This document shows, piece by piece, positions 1-9,082 of a stretch of 64,000 nucleotides of DNA (its first letter is position 1; each line of letters opens with the position of its first letter). Source of the stretch: Opitutaceae bacterium. GTDB taxonomy: Bacteria > Verrucomicrobiota > Verrucomicrobiia > Opitutales > Opitutaceae. The notes under the pieces were generated by a model that saw only the letters and a list, made by a program, of their open reading frames with translations, made no database searches and was not told where the DNA came from. Location: NCBI GenBank assembly GCA_027490995.1, contig JAIXWY010000004.1, positions 61,784-125,783 of the forward strand, in the 5' to 3' direction. Position numbers and translations under genes: made by a program.

Positions 1-74
1 TGGGCGGGGGGGGGGGGCGGGCGCCTGAAGAGGCACCGGGCTCGCAGGCGCTGGCTCCGGGAGACGGCGCCGCC

Positions 75-1535
75 TTAGAGGAAGGCGACGTTTTGGCGCG
101 CGAAGCGACCGATGTTGGGCAGCACGATCGGGAGATCGGTAGCGCTGACACCGAACCAGGTGGCGAGGGTCGCACTGTACTCGTCCACGCTGGTCGTCGG
201 GATCCATTGCCCGCGGGCGCCGGTGTCCTGGGAGCCGCGCAACGTGAGGTCGGGCATGCGACCGTAGAGCTGGCCGCCCTTGACGGCGCCGCCGACGATC
301 AGGTGGTGGCTGCCCCAGCCGTGGTCGGAGCCGTCGCCGTTGGTGTTGTAGGTGCGACCGAAGTCGGAGGCAGTGAAGGTCGTGACTTGGTCGGCGACGC
401 CGAGCTCGACGGTGGCGTCGTAGAAGGCCTTGAGCGAGTTGGACACATCGGCGAGCAGGTTGGCGTGGGCGCCGATGGCCGGATTGGCGTTGTCGACCTG
501 GTTGTCGTGGAGATCCCAGCCCCCGATGCGGGCGAAGAAGACCTGTCGCTTCAGGCCGAGGGTGTTGCGGGCGGAGATCAGGCGGGCGATGGTGCGCAGC
601 TGCTGGGCCAGATTGCTGGTGGAAAACGCGCCGTACGTCGTGGGAAACGCGGAGTTCGCACCTGTGGTCCCGGTGCTGAGGATCGTGGACAGCAGGGCGC
701 TGTCGGCGATCGCGCTGGTGGTCATGCCGCCGAAGGCGGTTTCGAAAAGATTGCCCTGCGGGGAAACGAGGAGATCGTTCACCGCCTTGGTGCGGACGCT
801 GGCAACCGAAGTGCCCGTGGGGGCGCCGGCTCCGGTGAGACCGATCGCGCCGGTGGTGGCGACAGAGTACTGGCTGACGTTGCGGCCGACCTGGAAGGAG
901 TTCTGTCCGTTCAGGCTGATCGACATCGAGATCGACGCGTTGGTGTTAAACGCGTTCATCAAGTCGGCGAGCCGCCCGCCCCATCCGGTCTGGAAGGCGC
1001 GGTCCGCGAGGCTGCTCTGCCATTCTACCTGCTGGTCATTGTGGGAGAACAACTGGGGCGGCAGCGGGACGGTGCGCGCGGTGTACTGCGCCTTCGTCGT
1101 CGGGTAGAGCAAAGTCCCCACGTTGGCGAGGAGGGCCGCCTTGCCGGAGGCGAAAAGCTGATGCACGCCCGTCATGGAAGGATGGATACCCCAGGCGCGT
1201 CCATCCGAGGTGGGGGTGACGAGGGGCAGTGCCGTGTTCGCCGGCAGGGCGAGGGCGGTGCGGGCGGCGGCGTAGGCGGCGTACCCCGCGGGGTCGGCGG
1301 GGATGATGAGGTTATTGGCGTCGTTGCCTCCGGCGAGGAAGAGGCAGACCAGCGCCTTGTAATCTCCGTCGGCGTTCGCGGTGCGCGGTCCGTTGCCGGG
1401 CTGGGCGAGTGCCCCGAGGACGCGCAGTTGTGCGAGGGCGGAGAGCATGCCGGTGGCACCGACTGCGGAGCAGCAGGAACCAAGGAAGCGACGGCGGGAG
1501 AGGTCGGGGAGCAGCGCGGGGTTGAGCGGTTGCAT
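75..1535 (-). CDS. DUF1501 family Tat-exported protein
   Basis: The product is about 486 residues and belongs to the DUF1501 family, whose biochemical role is unknown. The frame stays open upstream to about 1649, but I start at the ATG at 1535. This puts a twin-arginine signal (LSRRRFLGSCCSAVGATG) near the N terminus, and a weak AGGA lies just upstream. Family landmarks include a GGNDANN stretch just after the signal and SHNDQQ and DHGWGSHH motifs further on; metal binding is possible but not established. The gene lies 46 bp downstream of a DUF1800 gene on the same strand. DUF1800/DUF1501 pairs are common in Verrucomicrobiota, Planctomycetota and Proteobacteria and are probably co-transcribed and exported together. 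Function remains unassigned; the family call is firm. Confidence 0.9.
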   Translation of the reverse strand: MQPLNPALLPDLSRRRFLGSCCSAVGATGMLSALAQLRVLGALAQPGNGPRTANADGDYKALVCLFLAGGNDANNLIIPADPAGYAAYAAARTALALPANTALPLVTPTSDGRAWGIHPSMTGVHQLFASGKAALLANVGTLLYPTTKAQYTARTVPLPPQLFSHNDQQVEWQSSLADRAFQTGWGGRLADLMNAFNTNASISMSISLNGQNSFQVGRNVSQYSVATTGAIGLTGAGAPTGTSVASVRTKAVNDLLVSPQGNLFETAFGGMTTSAIADSALLSTILSTGTTGANSAFPTTYGAFSTSNLAQQLRTIARLISARNTLGLKRQVFFARIGGWDLHDNQVDNANPAIGAHANLLADVSNSLKAFYDATVELGVADQVTTFTASDFGRTYNTNGDGSDHGWGSHHLIVGGAVKGGQLYGRMPDLTLRGSQDTGARGQWIPTTSVDEYSATLATWFGVSATDLPIVLPNIGRFARQNVAFL

Positions 1536-1581
1536 GGTCCTGATGGGTTCTCGATCCGGGGTGGGGTGACGGTCTCCGGGC

Positions 1582-4500
1582 TTACTGCTGAATGGCTCCC
1601 TCGGGGCTGACGAGCACGAGATAGGCCGCGCTGCGCACCCGCTCCACATCGGTGGTGTTGCTGGGCATGGACGTCAGGGTGGACGTGATGCGGCTGCGGG
1701 TGGCTGCGGTGAGTCCTCCGCCGGCGAGCATCAGATTCAGCTTGTCGACGAGGTCCGCGGGTTTCGCGGCGAGTGGGGTGTAGCCGGTGACGTCGAGGTA
1801 GACCGTGTCGCTATCCGCGGTTGTCGGCTTGTTGGCGTAGAGGTAGGTGTAGAAGTAGTTCGGGACCGTGATCGCGGTGGTGTCGGTGAAGATCTGGAAC
1901 TCGGGCGCATAGAGCCCGGCGGCGGCGAGCGGACCGGGCTGGACGTAAGCCGGTTCGAAGAAGTTGAACACCGTGGGCGCGCTCAGTGCCATCTGCGCGA
2001 CCTGCGCGTTGGAATTGGTCAGCGGGATGCGCCCGGTATTCGAGTTGGCAGAAAACGCGCGGAACAGCGCGGTGGTGCGCAGGATCGGCTCGCGGAGCTT
2101 GCCGTAGCTGAAGGAACCCGCGGCGGCGGGGCTGCGGGCTTCGTAGTCGAGCAGGATCGCGCGCACGACCGCGCCGAGATCGCCCCGGGTGCCCGAGCCG
2201 TTGTTCGCGAAGACCTGGGCGACGCGGTACACGTAGCCCGGACTCGGGTTACTCGTCACCAGGCGCTGGATCAGCTGTCGGCTGATGAACGGCCCGGTGT
2301 TCGGATGATTCACCAAGGCGTCGAGGGTGTCCGCGAGGTCCTTCATGCCTCCCTGGTTGGCGGGAAGCACGCGGCCCCCCACGATGGTCTTGGCGCCGTT
2401 GTCATGGTTGTCCGCAAACAGCCGCATCGGCTCGAGGTAATCCGGGTACGTGCCGTCGGGGCGCCGGCTGGCTCCGCTGGTGAACCGGGGCGTGGCGGCG
2501 TAGCTCTGCGCGTAGCCCCAGCCGGTGAAGACCTTCGCCGTCTCAGAGATCGTGGTCTGCGTGTACGTCGGGATCGGCAGGCCCTGCGCGTCGAGCCGGA
2601 GCGTGCCGTCGGGGTTGAGTTCGTTGAGCCCGATCGAGAACAGCTGCATCACCTCGCGAGCGTAGTTCTCGTCGGGCAGCGCGGATCCCGTCGCCTTGTT
2701 GTTCCGCAGGTGCGAGAGGTAGATTCCCATCATCGGATTGCGGCTGACGTCTTCGAGGAGCTGCCGGTAGTTCCCGAACGCACCTTTCACGAGGACGTCG
2801 TAGTAGTTCGCAGCGCCTTCCTGCCAGGCGTTCACCGTGCCGTTTTGGTCGGAGATGACGAGGATCTGGGACAGCGCGAACGCGACCCGCTGGCGGAGTT
2901 GGTCGGGGGCGTCCACCGCGTGGTTCCACCAGACGTTCAGTCGGTGCGCCTGCCCGGGGCGTTCGTTCACGCCGTTGACAGAGTTTTGTCCGCCGCGGTT
3001 GTAGGCGGCGAAGTCCGACATGACGACCGGTCGGTGCAGCGAGGCCGGCTTGCTGATCTGATCCGTAATCCAAGCGTCGTAGCCCTGCGTGGTGACGGCG
3101 GTGAGCTCGGCGTCGGTCGGACCGAACGTCGACTGTACGAGGAAGCGTGCGGCCTCCGTGGGGCTCGGGGTGCCGAGCGCGTAGGCCGGGGGCGGAAGCG
3201 GAGCGGTGAAGGTCGTCGAGCCGCTGCTGCGGATGAGCGAGCCCTGCAGTTCCCCGTTCGGGAAAGACGCGGACTCGATGGTCACAAACACGCGGCCTTC
3301 CTTGATCGCGGCGAGCACGTCGGCCGCCTTGAGGTTGCCCGTGTCGCGAATGTCCCACTGCAGTCCGGTGGTCTGACCGTTCGGGATCTGGAACAGGTAG
3401 GCCGCGCCGCTCTCACCGGGCCGTCCGAGACGGAGATAAGCCAGCGTCTGCGGTGAGCTGAGGCTTGAGAACGAGACGTTCACCAGCGCGAACCGCTCGT
3501 CGGAGCTGAGCTGCAGCGTGGCGGAGCCGTACGCCGCGGACGAGGCCGCCTCCAGGGGCACGCGCAGCGTCGAGACGTACAGCGTGCCAGGGCTGAACGC
3601 GATGTCGACCGCGGCGGTCGCGCTGCTGCCCACCCCGTAGCTGAGCGTGGAGTTCAGCGTCAGGAAGACGGACTTGGTCGCCGAGAACGCCTGCACATTG
3701 CCATACGGCTGGACTTCCAGGGTCGCGCTCGCGGCGCCAGCGGGAATGGTCACCGTGCCGGGCAGAGCGACGAAATCGACGCCGTTCTTGGCGGTGCCGG
3801 TGAGGGTGTAGGAGACGGTGAGCGGCTGGGTGGTGGGGCCTTCGCGGGTCAGGGTGAAGAGCCCGGGGTCGCCGCCGGAAGAGTGGGTCTCGGCGCGTGA
3901 CGCGGCCACGGTGACGATGGGCAGCGAGCTTGGGGTGAGGTCGTAGGCCTCGACGAGGGCCACGCCGCTGGTGTTGTTCGCCCCGCTGACTTGGATCGTG
4001 TAGCTACCGGGGGCAAGATCGACGAGCAACCCGGCGTCGCGGCTGGTCGCGCTATTGAACGCGAATGCGCCCGCGCGGATCGCTGCTTCCGCGACCACCG
4101 TGCCGCGGCCGCTGTCGCTCCAGTTGTCGTTGGTCGCGAGCGTCGCGCCCTTGTCGTTGAGCACGGAGACCACCGGATCGGGCAGCGTTCCCTGCACCCC
4201 GAACGTGGCGAGGGCCGGACCGGCGGCGCGGACGAGCACCTTGCGCACGGCGGCGCCGGGCGCGACGACGAGTCCGGAGATCACGATCTGGGAACCGGTG
4301 AGTACCTGCGCGCGCGTGGACAGATTGAGCAACGGGGCGGCGCCGGTGACGTCGTAGACCTCGACAAGGGCGACGCCGGTGCCGGCGCCATCGCCGGTGA
4401 CCTTGGCGGTGTAGCTGCCGGGAGGAAGTGTCGCGATGAGCGCGGCGTCGGCGCTGGTGGCGGACGGAAACGCGAAAGCACCGACGGTGCGGAAGTCTGC

Positions 4501-4842
4501 GGCCGTGGCGGCGCCTCCTCCGGAAACGACGCCCCAATCGTCGTTCTCGGCGATCTTGATGCCCTGGCTGTTGAACAGCTCCAGCCGAGGATTGGCGAGC
4601 GTGCCCGTGAGACCGAACGGAGCAAGGGCCGGACCGGCGGCGCGGACGAGCACGCGCTTTTCCGCCCCGCTGCCGATGACGAAGCCGGCGATGAGCGCGT
4701 TGTCGCCCGTGCCCGCGCGCGCGCGGGAAGACAGGTTCAGCAGACGGTCATTGTATTCGGCCGCGGCGGAAACCAACGGCCACACGCCGAGGGCGACAAG
4801 CAGGCCGAAGCGCAGAAAAACACGGAGCGGGGTACGGCGCAT
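1582..4842 (-). CDS. Secreted multidomain DUF1800 protein with Calx-beta and CHRD-like domains
   Basis: The product is 1086 residues. It has a classical signal peptide (about 1-28, ending VSAAA). Two tandem repeats of a verrucomicrobial beta domain follow (about 33-165 and 171-302), each carrying LVRAAGPALA and GVALVEVYD/EAYD. Next come a Calx-beta-like segment (about 305-415), a CHRD-like segment (about 418-537, with GELQGSLI) and the DUF1800 domain (about 560-1080, opening with EAARFLVQSTFGPT). It is the upstream gene of the DUF1800/DUF1501 pair. The adhesive-type N-terminal half suggests an extracellular or cell-surface location. DUF1800 itself has no firmly established activity. Domain boundaries were judged by eye. 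Confidence 0.9.
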   Translation of the reverse strand: MRRTPLRVFLRFGLLVALGVWPLVSAAAEYNDRLLNLSSRARAGTGDNALIAGFVIGSGAEKRVLVRAAGPALAPFGLTGTLANPRLELFNSQGIKIAENDDWGVVSGGGAATAADFRTVGAFAFPSATSADAALIATLPPGSYTAKVTGDGAGTGVALVEVYDVTGAAPLLNLSTRAQVLTGSQIVISGLVVAPGAAVRKVLVRAAGPALATFGVQGTLPDPVVSVLNDKGATLATNDNWSDSGRGTVVAEAAIRAGAFAFNSATSRDAGLLVDLAPGSYTIQVSGANNTSGVALVEAYDLTPSSLPIVTVAASRAETHSSGGDPGLFTLTREGPTTQPLTVSYTLTGTAKNGVDFVALPGTVTIPAGAASATLEVQPYGNVQAFSATKSVFLTLNSTLSYGVGSSATAAVDIAFSPGTLYVSTLRVPLEAASSAAYGSATLQLSSDERFALVNVSFSSLSSPQTLAYLRLGRPGESGAAYLFQIPNGQTTGLQWDIRDTGNLKAADVLAAIKEGRVFVTIESASFPNGELQGSLIRSSGSTTFTAPLPPPAYALGTPSPTEAARFLVQSTFGPTDAELTAVTTQGYDAWITDQISKPASLHRPVVMSDFAAYNRGGQNSVNGVNERPGQAHRLNVWWNHAVDAPDQLRQRVAFALSQILVISDQNGTVNAWQEGAANYYDVLVKGAFGNYRQLLEDVSRNPMMGIYLSHLRNNKATGSALPDENYAREVMQLFSIGLNELNPDGTLRLDAQGLPIPTYTQTTISETAKVFTGWGYAQSYAATPRFTSGASRRPDGTYPDYLEPMRLFADNHDNGAKTIVGGRVLPANQGGMKDLADTLDALVNHPNTGPFISRQLIQRLVTSNPSPGYVYRVAQVFANNGSGTRGDLGAVVRAILLDYEARSPAAAGSFSYGKLREPILRTTALFRAFSANSNTGRIPLTNSNAQVAQMALSAPTVFNFFEPAYVQPGPLAAAGLYAPEFQIFTDTTAITVPNYFYTYLYANKPTTADSDTVYLDVTGYTPLAAKPADLVDKLNLMLAGGGLTAATRSRITSTLTSMPSNTTDVERVRSAAYLVLVSPEGAIQQ

Positions 4843-5004
4843 GGCAGAACGAGGGGTGAATCCAGACTCTCACCACGACCGCCGAAAGACAATCGCCCAA
4901 TTGCAACGAAGCGAGGCGGCCACACGACCCCTCCTTGGCGCCAATGTTTAGCATCGCCGCGCGCGCCTTGCCCGGGTCAGCCGCGGTCGCGGCGGGAAGC
5001 GGGC

Positions 5005-5232
5005 TTACTTTCGACCGGATCCGCTGCTGCCCCCGCTGTGGAGCATCGTGCCGCCGAAGACGCCGACGGCGAAGACCGCGAAGTAGATCCAAGCGGCGGA
5101 GGCGTGCAGGGGCTTCTTGAGGAGCAGCGGGAAGCGGAAGTCGATGGACTGAGTGTTCTCGGTGCCGACGTAGATCACCACGAAGAGAATCAGCAGGAAA
5201 ACGACGGTGCGGAGGAGTGACTTGACGTTCAT
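5005..5232 (-). CDS. LapA/DUF1049-like small membrane protein
   Basis: A 75-residue protein starting at ATG 5232. It has two hydrophobic helices (about residues 7-24 and 44-62) separated by a short loop containing TENTQSIDFRFPLLL, the usual DUF1049 (LapA) pattern. In Gram-negative bacteria LapA/YciS-type proteins sit in the inner membrane and take part in lipopolysaccharide assembly control with LapB. Here there is no lapB neighbour, so the role is inferred from family only. The frame could extend to 5292, but the residues gained are basic and Pro-rich and not family-like. No clear Shine-Dalgarno sequence precedes the chosen start. It is divergent from the flavin reductase gene. Confidence 0.75.
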   Translation of the reverse strand: MNVKSLLRTVVFLLILFVVIYVGTENTQSIDFRFPLLLKKPLHASAAWIYFAVFAVGVFGGTMLHSGGSSGSGRK

Positions 5233-5366
5233 GGAGGAGGGGCCTTTCGGGAGACGCTTTCTCGCAGGTGGCCGGGAGACAGGCAAAGGCAAAACCGCCG
5301 GGTGCGGGGAAGGCGGCGGCGTTCAGCCTTCCCGCGGGGCAGAGTTTGGGTTCTCTTCAAGGCACC

Positions 5367-6062
5367 ATGTTTCTGGACTTTACGGCGATGGAGCCCCGGC
5401 AGGCGTATCAGTGGATGGTCTCTGCCATCGTGCCGCGGCCGATCGCCTGGGTTTCCACCGTGTCACCCGACGGGCGGACCAACCTGGCTCCCTTTTCCTT
5501 CTTTCAGGGAGTGACCTGCAATCCCCCGACGCTCCTCTTCGTACCGGCGAACACCCGGGACGGTCGCAAGAAGGATACCCTACTCAACATCGAGGCTAAC
5601 CGCGAGTTCGTGGTCAGCCTGCCCTCGTTCGCGCAGGCGGAGCAGATGAATGCCACCGCCGCGCTGTTGCCGTACGGTGAGAGCGAGTTTGAAGCCTTCG
5701 GCATCGCGGCGTCGGCGAGTGAGCGCGTGCGGCCCCCGCGGGTCGCGGGGGCCGGCGTGGCCTTCGAGTGCACGCTTCTACAGATCGTGCCGGTGGGTGA
5801 GGGCCCGCTGGCCGCGAATGTCGTCTTCGGCCGCATCCTCTGCGCCCACGTGCGGGAAGACATCCTCGGCGCCGATGGACTCATCGATCCGGCGCGGCAA
5901 GACGCCATTGGGCGCATGGGCGGGGAGGGGTACACGCGGACGCGGGAACGCTTCGACCTCGCGCGGCCGGATCGCGCCCCGCTCGCGGCGACCGCCGCTC
6001 TGAGCCCGGGTGCGATACCCCTGCGCCCGGCGTCTGAACCGCGTCCCGCGGGATCGGCGTAA
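5367..6062 (+). CDS. Flavin reductase-like (FMN-binding split-barrel) protein
   Basis: A 231-residue protein from ATG 5367 (MFLDF). It matches the flavin reductase-like domain family (DIM6/NTAB type): AYQWMVSAIVPRPIAWVST near the start, then NLAPFSFFQGVTCNPPTL and KKDTLLNIEANREFVVSL, the FMN-binding segments typical of this group. Members bind FMN and act as NAD(P)H:flavin oxidoreductases or as uncharacterised flavoproteins. The PRPIAWVST signature is common in a cytoplasmic subgroup of unknown substrate. The frame is open upstream to 5268, but homology begins at the chosen Met. The Pro/Ala-rich C-terminal tail (last 30 or so residues) is not conserved. It is a single gene, divergent from the LapA-like gene. 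Confidence 0.85.
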   Translation: MFLDFTAMEPRQAYQWMVSAIVPRPIAWVSTVSPDGRTNLAPFSFFQGVTCNPPTLLFVPANTRDGRKKDTLLNIEANREFVVSLPSFAQAEQMNATAALLPYGESEFEAFGIAASASERVRPPRVAGAGVAFECTLLQIVPVGEGPLAANVVFGRILCAHVREDILGADGLIDPARQDAIGRMGGEGYTRTRERFDLARPDRAPLAATAALSPGAIPLRPASEPRPAGSA

Positions 6063-6140
6063 CCGCAGGCGGCCCGCCATGAAACCAAACGTCACGCGTC
6101 ATGACCTCGCTCGAACGCTGCGCCCCTTTCGCCGTTTCCC

Positions 6141-7382
6141 ATGTCTGATCCTCGCTTGAACTCCGACCTGCTCCGGGCGCCGACTTTCCGTGGCGCCGAG
6201 GGCTTTTTCCGGGTGGCACAGGCGGATGACGGCCGCTGGTGGCTGGTCGATCCGATGGGCCGGCCCAGTTGGCTGGCGGGTTTGGCGGTGGGCTCCGGGA
6301 TCCGTCCGCGCTCCTCCCTGCTGCGCGATTGGGGGTTCGAGGCGGTGGTGACGGGCAGGCCGGAGAGTGAGAGCGGGGACGAGATGGCCTGGTTGCTGAC
6401 CGCCGGCTTGAGCGACGGCGCGTCGTGGATTCGGCTGGGTGGCGCACGAGTGCCCGACGTGTTTGATTTGGATTGGTCGGCACGCGTGGCGGAGCGGGCG
6501 CACACCGTGTGCGCGCCGCTCGCGGAGGATCCCTCGGTCCTGGGTTGGCGACCGGACGAGGACTTGGACTGGGCGTGGGACGAGCCGGCGGACCGACCCA
6601 CGCTGCTGCAGCTATGTCTGAGTCTGGAGCCGCGCTTCGCGGCCTATCATGCCGCGTGGGAATTTGTGCTCGCGCTACACGAAGGCCGGCTCGATCGGAT
6701 TGCGGAGGCGTGGCAGGTGCCGCTGACGAACAAGGAGCTGCTCCGCGCGTGGACGAACGAGGATCGCGGGGTGACGACGGCGGGATATCGCGCGGACCAC
6801 CGCCTGTGGACCGAGCAGTGCGCGCGCCGCTACCTCGCGGGCGTCGCGACGGCGCTGCGCGCCGCGGCCCCGCGGCAGTTGCGGCTTAGTCCCTCTCTCG
6901 GTCGCGCCCCGACTCCGCCGTGGTGGCCTGAAGTCGCGGGTGGAGCGGTGGACCTGCTCACCCTCCGATGGGCCCCGGGCCTCGCGCCGGCCGCGGTGGG
7001 ACCGGTCTGGATCGAGGACTTTGCGTGGACGGACCCGCGTCTGGCGGCGTTACCCCTGCAGCCCGGGGAGACGGAAGAGCTCACGCGCGTGGAGCGCATG
7101 CTCGCGCGAGGACGCGGTGAGTTGCGGCGACTGGCGCAAGAGCCGGCCGTGGTGGGGTGGAGCTGGATGCGTGCCCCGGAGAGCGTGGCGCCCGCGCCGT
7201 GGGCCGACCCCAGCCTTGTGGATGGTCACGGCGAGGAAGTGGTGGTGCATACCGAGGCTCTCGCTTGGGTGAATCGCCGCGCGTCGGACTGGCGGCGCTC
7301 GCCGCCAACTGCACTCCGGGCTTGCGCCGCGACGGCTAGCCCCGCGTCATCGCCTGCTGCCGATGCACCACCCCGACCTTGA
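6141..7382 (+). CDS. Agarase-like / glycoside hydrolase-like protein
   Basis: A 413-residue protein with no export signal. The N-terminal segment GFFRVAQADDGRWWLVDPMG resembles the opening of agarase-like TIM-barrel proteins. Further segments such as NEDRGVTTAGY and WIEDFAWTDP would fit a sugar-binding barrel. I see no confident catalytic-pair assignment, so this may be a divergent or inactive relative rather than a working agarase. The last 40 or so residues are Ala/Pro-rich and likely disordered. Its 3' end overlaps the start of apt by 20 bp, so the two are probably transcribed together, an odd partnership functionally. Confidence is high that it is coding and moderate for the family. Confidence 0.7.
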   Translation: MSDPRLNSDLLRAPTFRGAEGFFRVAQADDGRWWLVDPMGRPSWLAGLAVGSGIRPRSSLLRDWGFEAVVTGRPESESGDEMAWLLTAGLSDGASWIRLGGARVPDVFDLDWSARVAERAHTVCAPLAEDPSVLGWRPDEDLDWAWDEPADRPTLLQLCLSLEPRFAAYHAAWEFVLALHEGRLDRIAEAWQVPLTNKELLRAWTNEDRGVTTAGYRADHRLWTEQCARRYLAGVATALRAAAPRQLRLSPSLGRAPTPPWWPEVAGGAVDLLTLRWAPGLAPAAVGPVWIEDFAWTDPRLAALPLQPGETEELTRVERMLARGRGELRRLAQEPAVVGWSWMRAPESVAPAPWADPSLVDGHGEEVVVHTEALAWVNRRASDWRRSPPTALRACAATASPASSPAADAPPRP

Positions 7383-7914
7383 TACCTACCTCAAGCCGCG
7401 CATCCGCACGGTGCGCGACTGGCCGCTTCCCGGGGTCAACTTCCGGGATATCACCACCCTGTTCCACGATCCCGAAGCGTTCCGGGTGATGGTCGAGGCA
7501 TTCTCGCTCGATTGCACGCAGCAGGGAGTGGACGTGATCGCGGCGATCGATGCGCGCGGTTTCATCATCGGCGGCGCGCTGGCCTACCAGTTGCACAAAC
7601 CCTTCGTGCTCGTCCGCAAGAAGGGCAAGCTCCCGTACCGCACCGTTTCGGCCGACTACAGCCTCGAGTACGGCAGCGCCACGATTGAGGTGCATGCCGA
7701 TGCCTGCCGTCCGGGGGATCGTATCCTGATCGTCGATGACCTGATCGCAACGGGCGGTACCTGTCTCGCGGCGGCGCAGCTCTTCCGCACCCTGCGCGGC
7801 GAAGTGGTCGGCGTGTCCGCGGTCATCGACCTCCCCGAGCTGGGTGGTTCGCGTCGGCTGCGCGAGGCCGGGCTGCGGGTGCATGCGCTCTGCTCGTTCG
7901 GCGAGCACGAGTGA
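7363..7914 (+). CDS. apt: Adenine phosphoribosyltransferase
   Basis: A 183-residue cytoplasmic enzyme of purine salvage that converts adenine and PRPP to AMP and pyrophosphate. The type I phosphoribosyltransferase PRPP-binding loop is complete (ILIVDDLIATGGT, about residues 122-134). The N terminus carries the family pattern RDWPLPGVNFRDITTLF, and RKKGKLPYRTVSADYSLEYG gives the flexible loop. Length matches the family (about 170-185). The ATG at 7363 lies inside the 3' end of the upstream gene in another frame, which suggests translational coupling. A hydroxyacid dehydrogenase follows 51 bp downstream on the same strand. Confidence 0.95.
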   Translation: MHHPDLDTYLKPRIRTVRDWPLPGVNFRDITTLFHDPEAFRVMVEAFSLDCTQQGVDVIAAIDARGFIIGGALAYQLHKPFVLVRKKGKLPYRTVSADYSLEYGSATIEVHADACRPGDRILIVDDLIATGGTCLAAAQLFRTLRGEVVGVSAVIDLPELGGSRRLREAGLRVHALCSFGEHE

Positions 7915-7965
7915 GGTGACCGACCGCGCTGCGAGTCCGCAGGTGGGTGCTTTGGCTTTTTTCCG

Positions 7966-8940
7966 ATGAAGTCCCTGACGATCTGGACCAATGGCGTGTT
8001 CACGCCGCCGGCCACCCGGCTCTTGCACGAAGGCTTGCGCGACCACCGGCTGGTGGTGGCGCAGACGGCGACGACCTCGGTGTTGATTCCCGGTCAGCGG
8101 GATGAAGGCCTGTTCTCCGCCGACATTGCCTTCGGGCAGCCCGACGTGAAGGACTGCCTCGCGCATTCCGGCCTGCGCTGGGTGGAAGTCTCGAGCGCGG
8201 GCTACACGCGGTATGACACCCCGGATTTCCTGGAGCCCTTCCGGGCGCGCGGCTCGGTCTTCTCGAACATGTCGAGCGTGTTCGCGGACCCGTGCGCGCA
8301 GCATGCGCTGTCGATGATGCTCGCGCTCAACCGCCAGCTCCTCCCCTCGCACGTCGACCAACTCACCGACCACTCGTGGCATTACACGGAGCGTCGGTAC
8401 GCGTCGGCCTTGCTCACGGGACAGACTGTGCTGCTGCTGGGTTTCGGTGCGATTGGGCGCCGCCTCGCCGACCTCCTCGCACCCTTCGGTGTAAAGGTCT
8501 ACGCCGTTCGCCGGCAGACTCGGAGTGAGCGCGGTGTGACTATTCTTCCCGAAGAGCAGTTGACGGCCGTACTGCCGGAGGCGGATCACATCGTGAACGT
8601 CCTGCCGGAAAACCCCTCGACGATCCGTTATGTGAACGCCCGGCGTCTGGCCGCGTGCAAACCGGGAGCGAAGTTCTACAACGTCGGCCGTGGTACGACG
8701 GTGGATCAGGTGGCGTTGCTGGAGGCCCTGAACTCCGGCCGCCTCGGCGGGGCGTACCTCGACGTGATGGATCCCGAGCCCCTGCCGCCGGATCATCCCC
8801 TCTGGACCGCTCCGCGCTGCCACATCACTCCGCATATCGCCGGAGGGCGGCTCGATCAGGACGAAGCGATCGTCCGCCACTTCCTCGCCAACCTGCAGGC
8901 CTTTCAACGCGGCGAGCCGATGACCGACCGCGTGGTCTGA
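7966..8940 (+). CDS. D-isomer-specific 2-hydroxyacid dehydrogenase family protein
   Basis: A 324-residue NAD(P)-dependent oxidoreductase. The Rossmann dinucleotide-binding motif is VLLLGFGAIGRRLADLL (about residues 152-168). The catalytic triad positions typical of the family are visible: Arg in NVGRGTTVD, Glu in DVMDPEPLP and His in ITPHIAGG. It probably interconverts a 2-keto acid and a D-2-hydroxy acid in the cytoplasm; the substrate cannot be inferred. A second, distantly related member lies at about 38 kb. The start ATG 7966 is directly upstream of the first conserved strand. It sits 51 bp after apt on the same strand. Confidence 0.9.
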   Translation: MKSLTIWTNGVFTPPATRLLHEGLRDHRLVVAQTATTSVLIPGQRDEGLFSADIAFGQPDVKDCLAHSGLRWVEVSSAGYTRYDTPDFLEPFRARGSVFSNMSSVFADPCAQHALSMMLALNRQLLPSHVDQLTDHSWHYTERRYASALLTGQTVLLLGFGAIGRRLADLLAPFGVKVYAVRRQTRSERGVTILPEEQLTAVLPEADHIVNVLPENPSTIRYVNARRLAACKPGAKFYNVGRGTTVDQVALLEALNSGRLGGAYLDVMDPEPLPPDHPLWTAPRCHITPHIAGGRLDQDEAIVRHFLANLQAFQRGEPMTDRVV

Positions 8941-9082
8941 GCGCCACGGGGCGCGGGCGATCGATCCGCGGTTTGCCGGGGGGCCTCGGGCTACCGGGCA
9001 AGGAATGCGCAGGCCTCGGCAAGGTGCGCCGAGCGGTCGGGTGGGGTCACGGGTACTCTGGTGGCACAAACCCCCACACCCC

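Noticed and set aside
93..1610. A 505-codon open frame on the plus strand opposite the DUF1501 gene
   Set aside because: It is a GC-rich shadow of the real minus-strand gene, with low-complexity Gly/Ala/Arg composition and no family motifs. Similar long shadows at 2305-3456, 10230-11213, 46753-48288 and 48380-49456 were rejected for the same reason.
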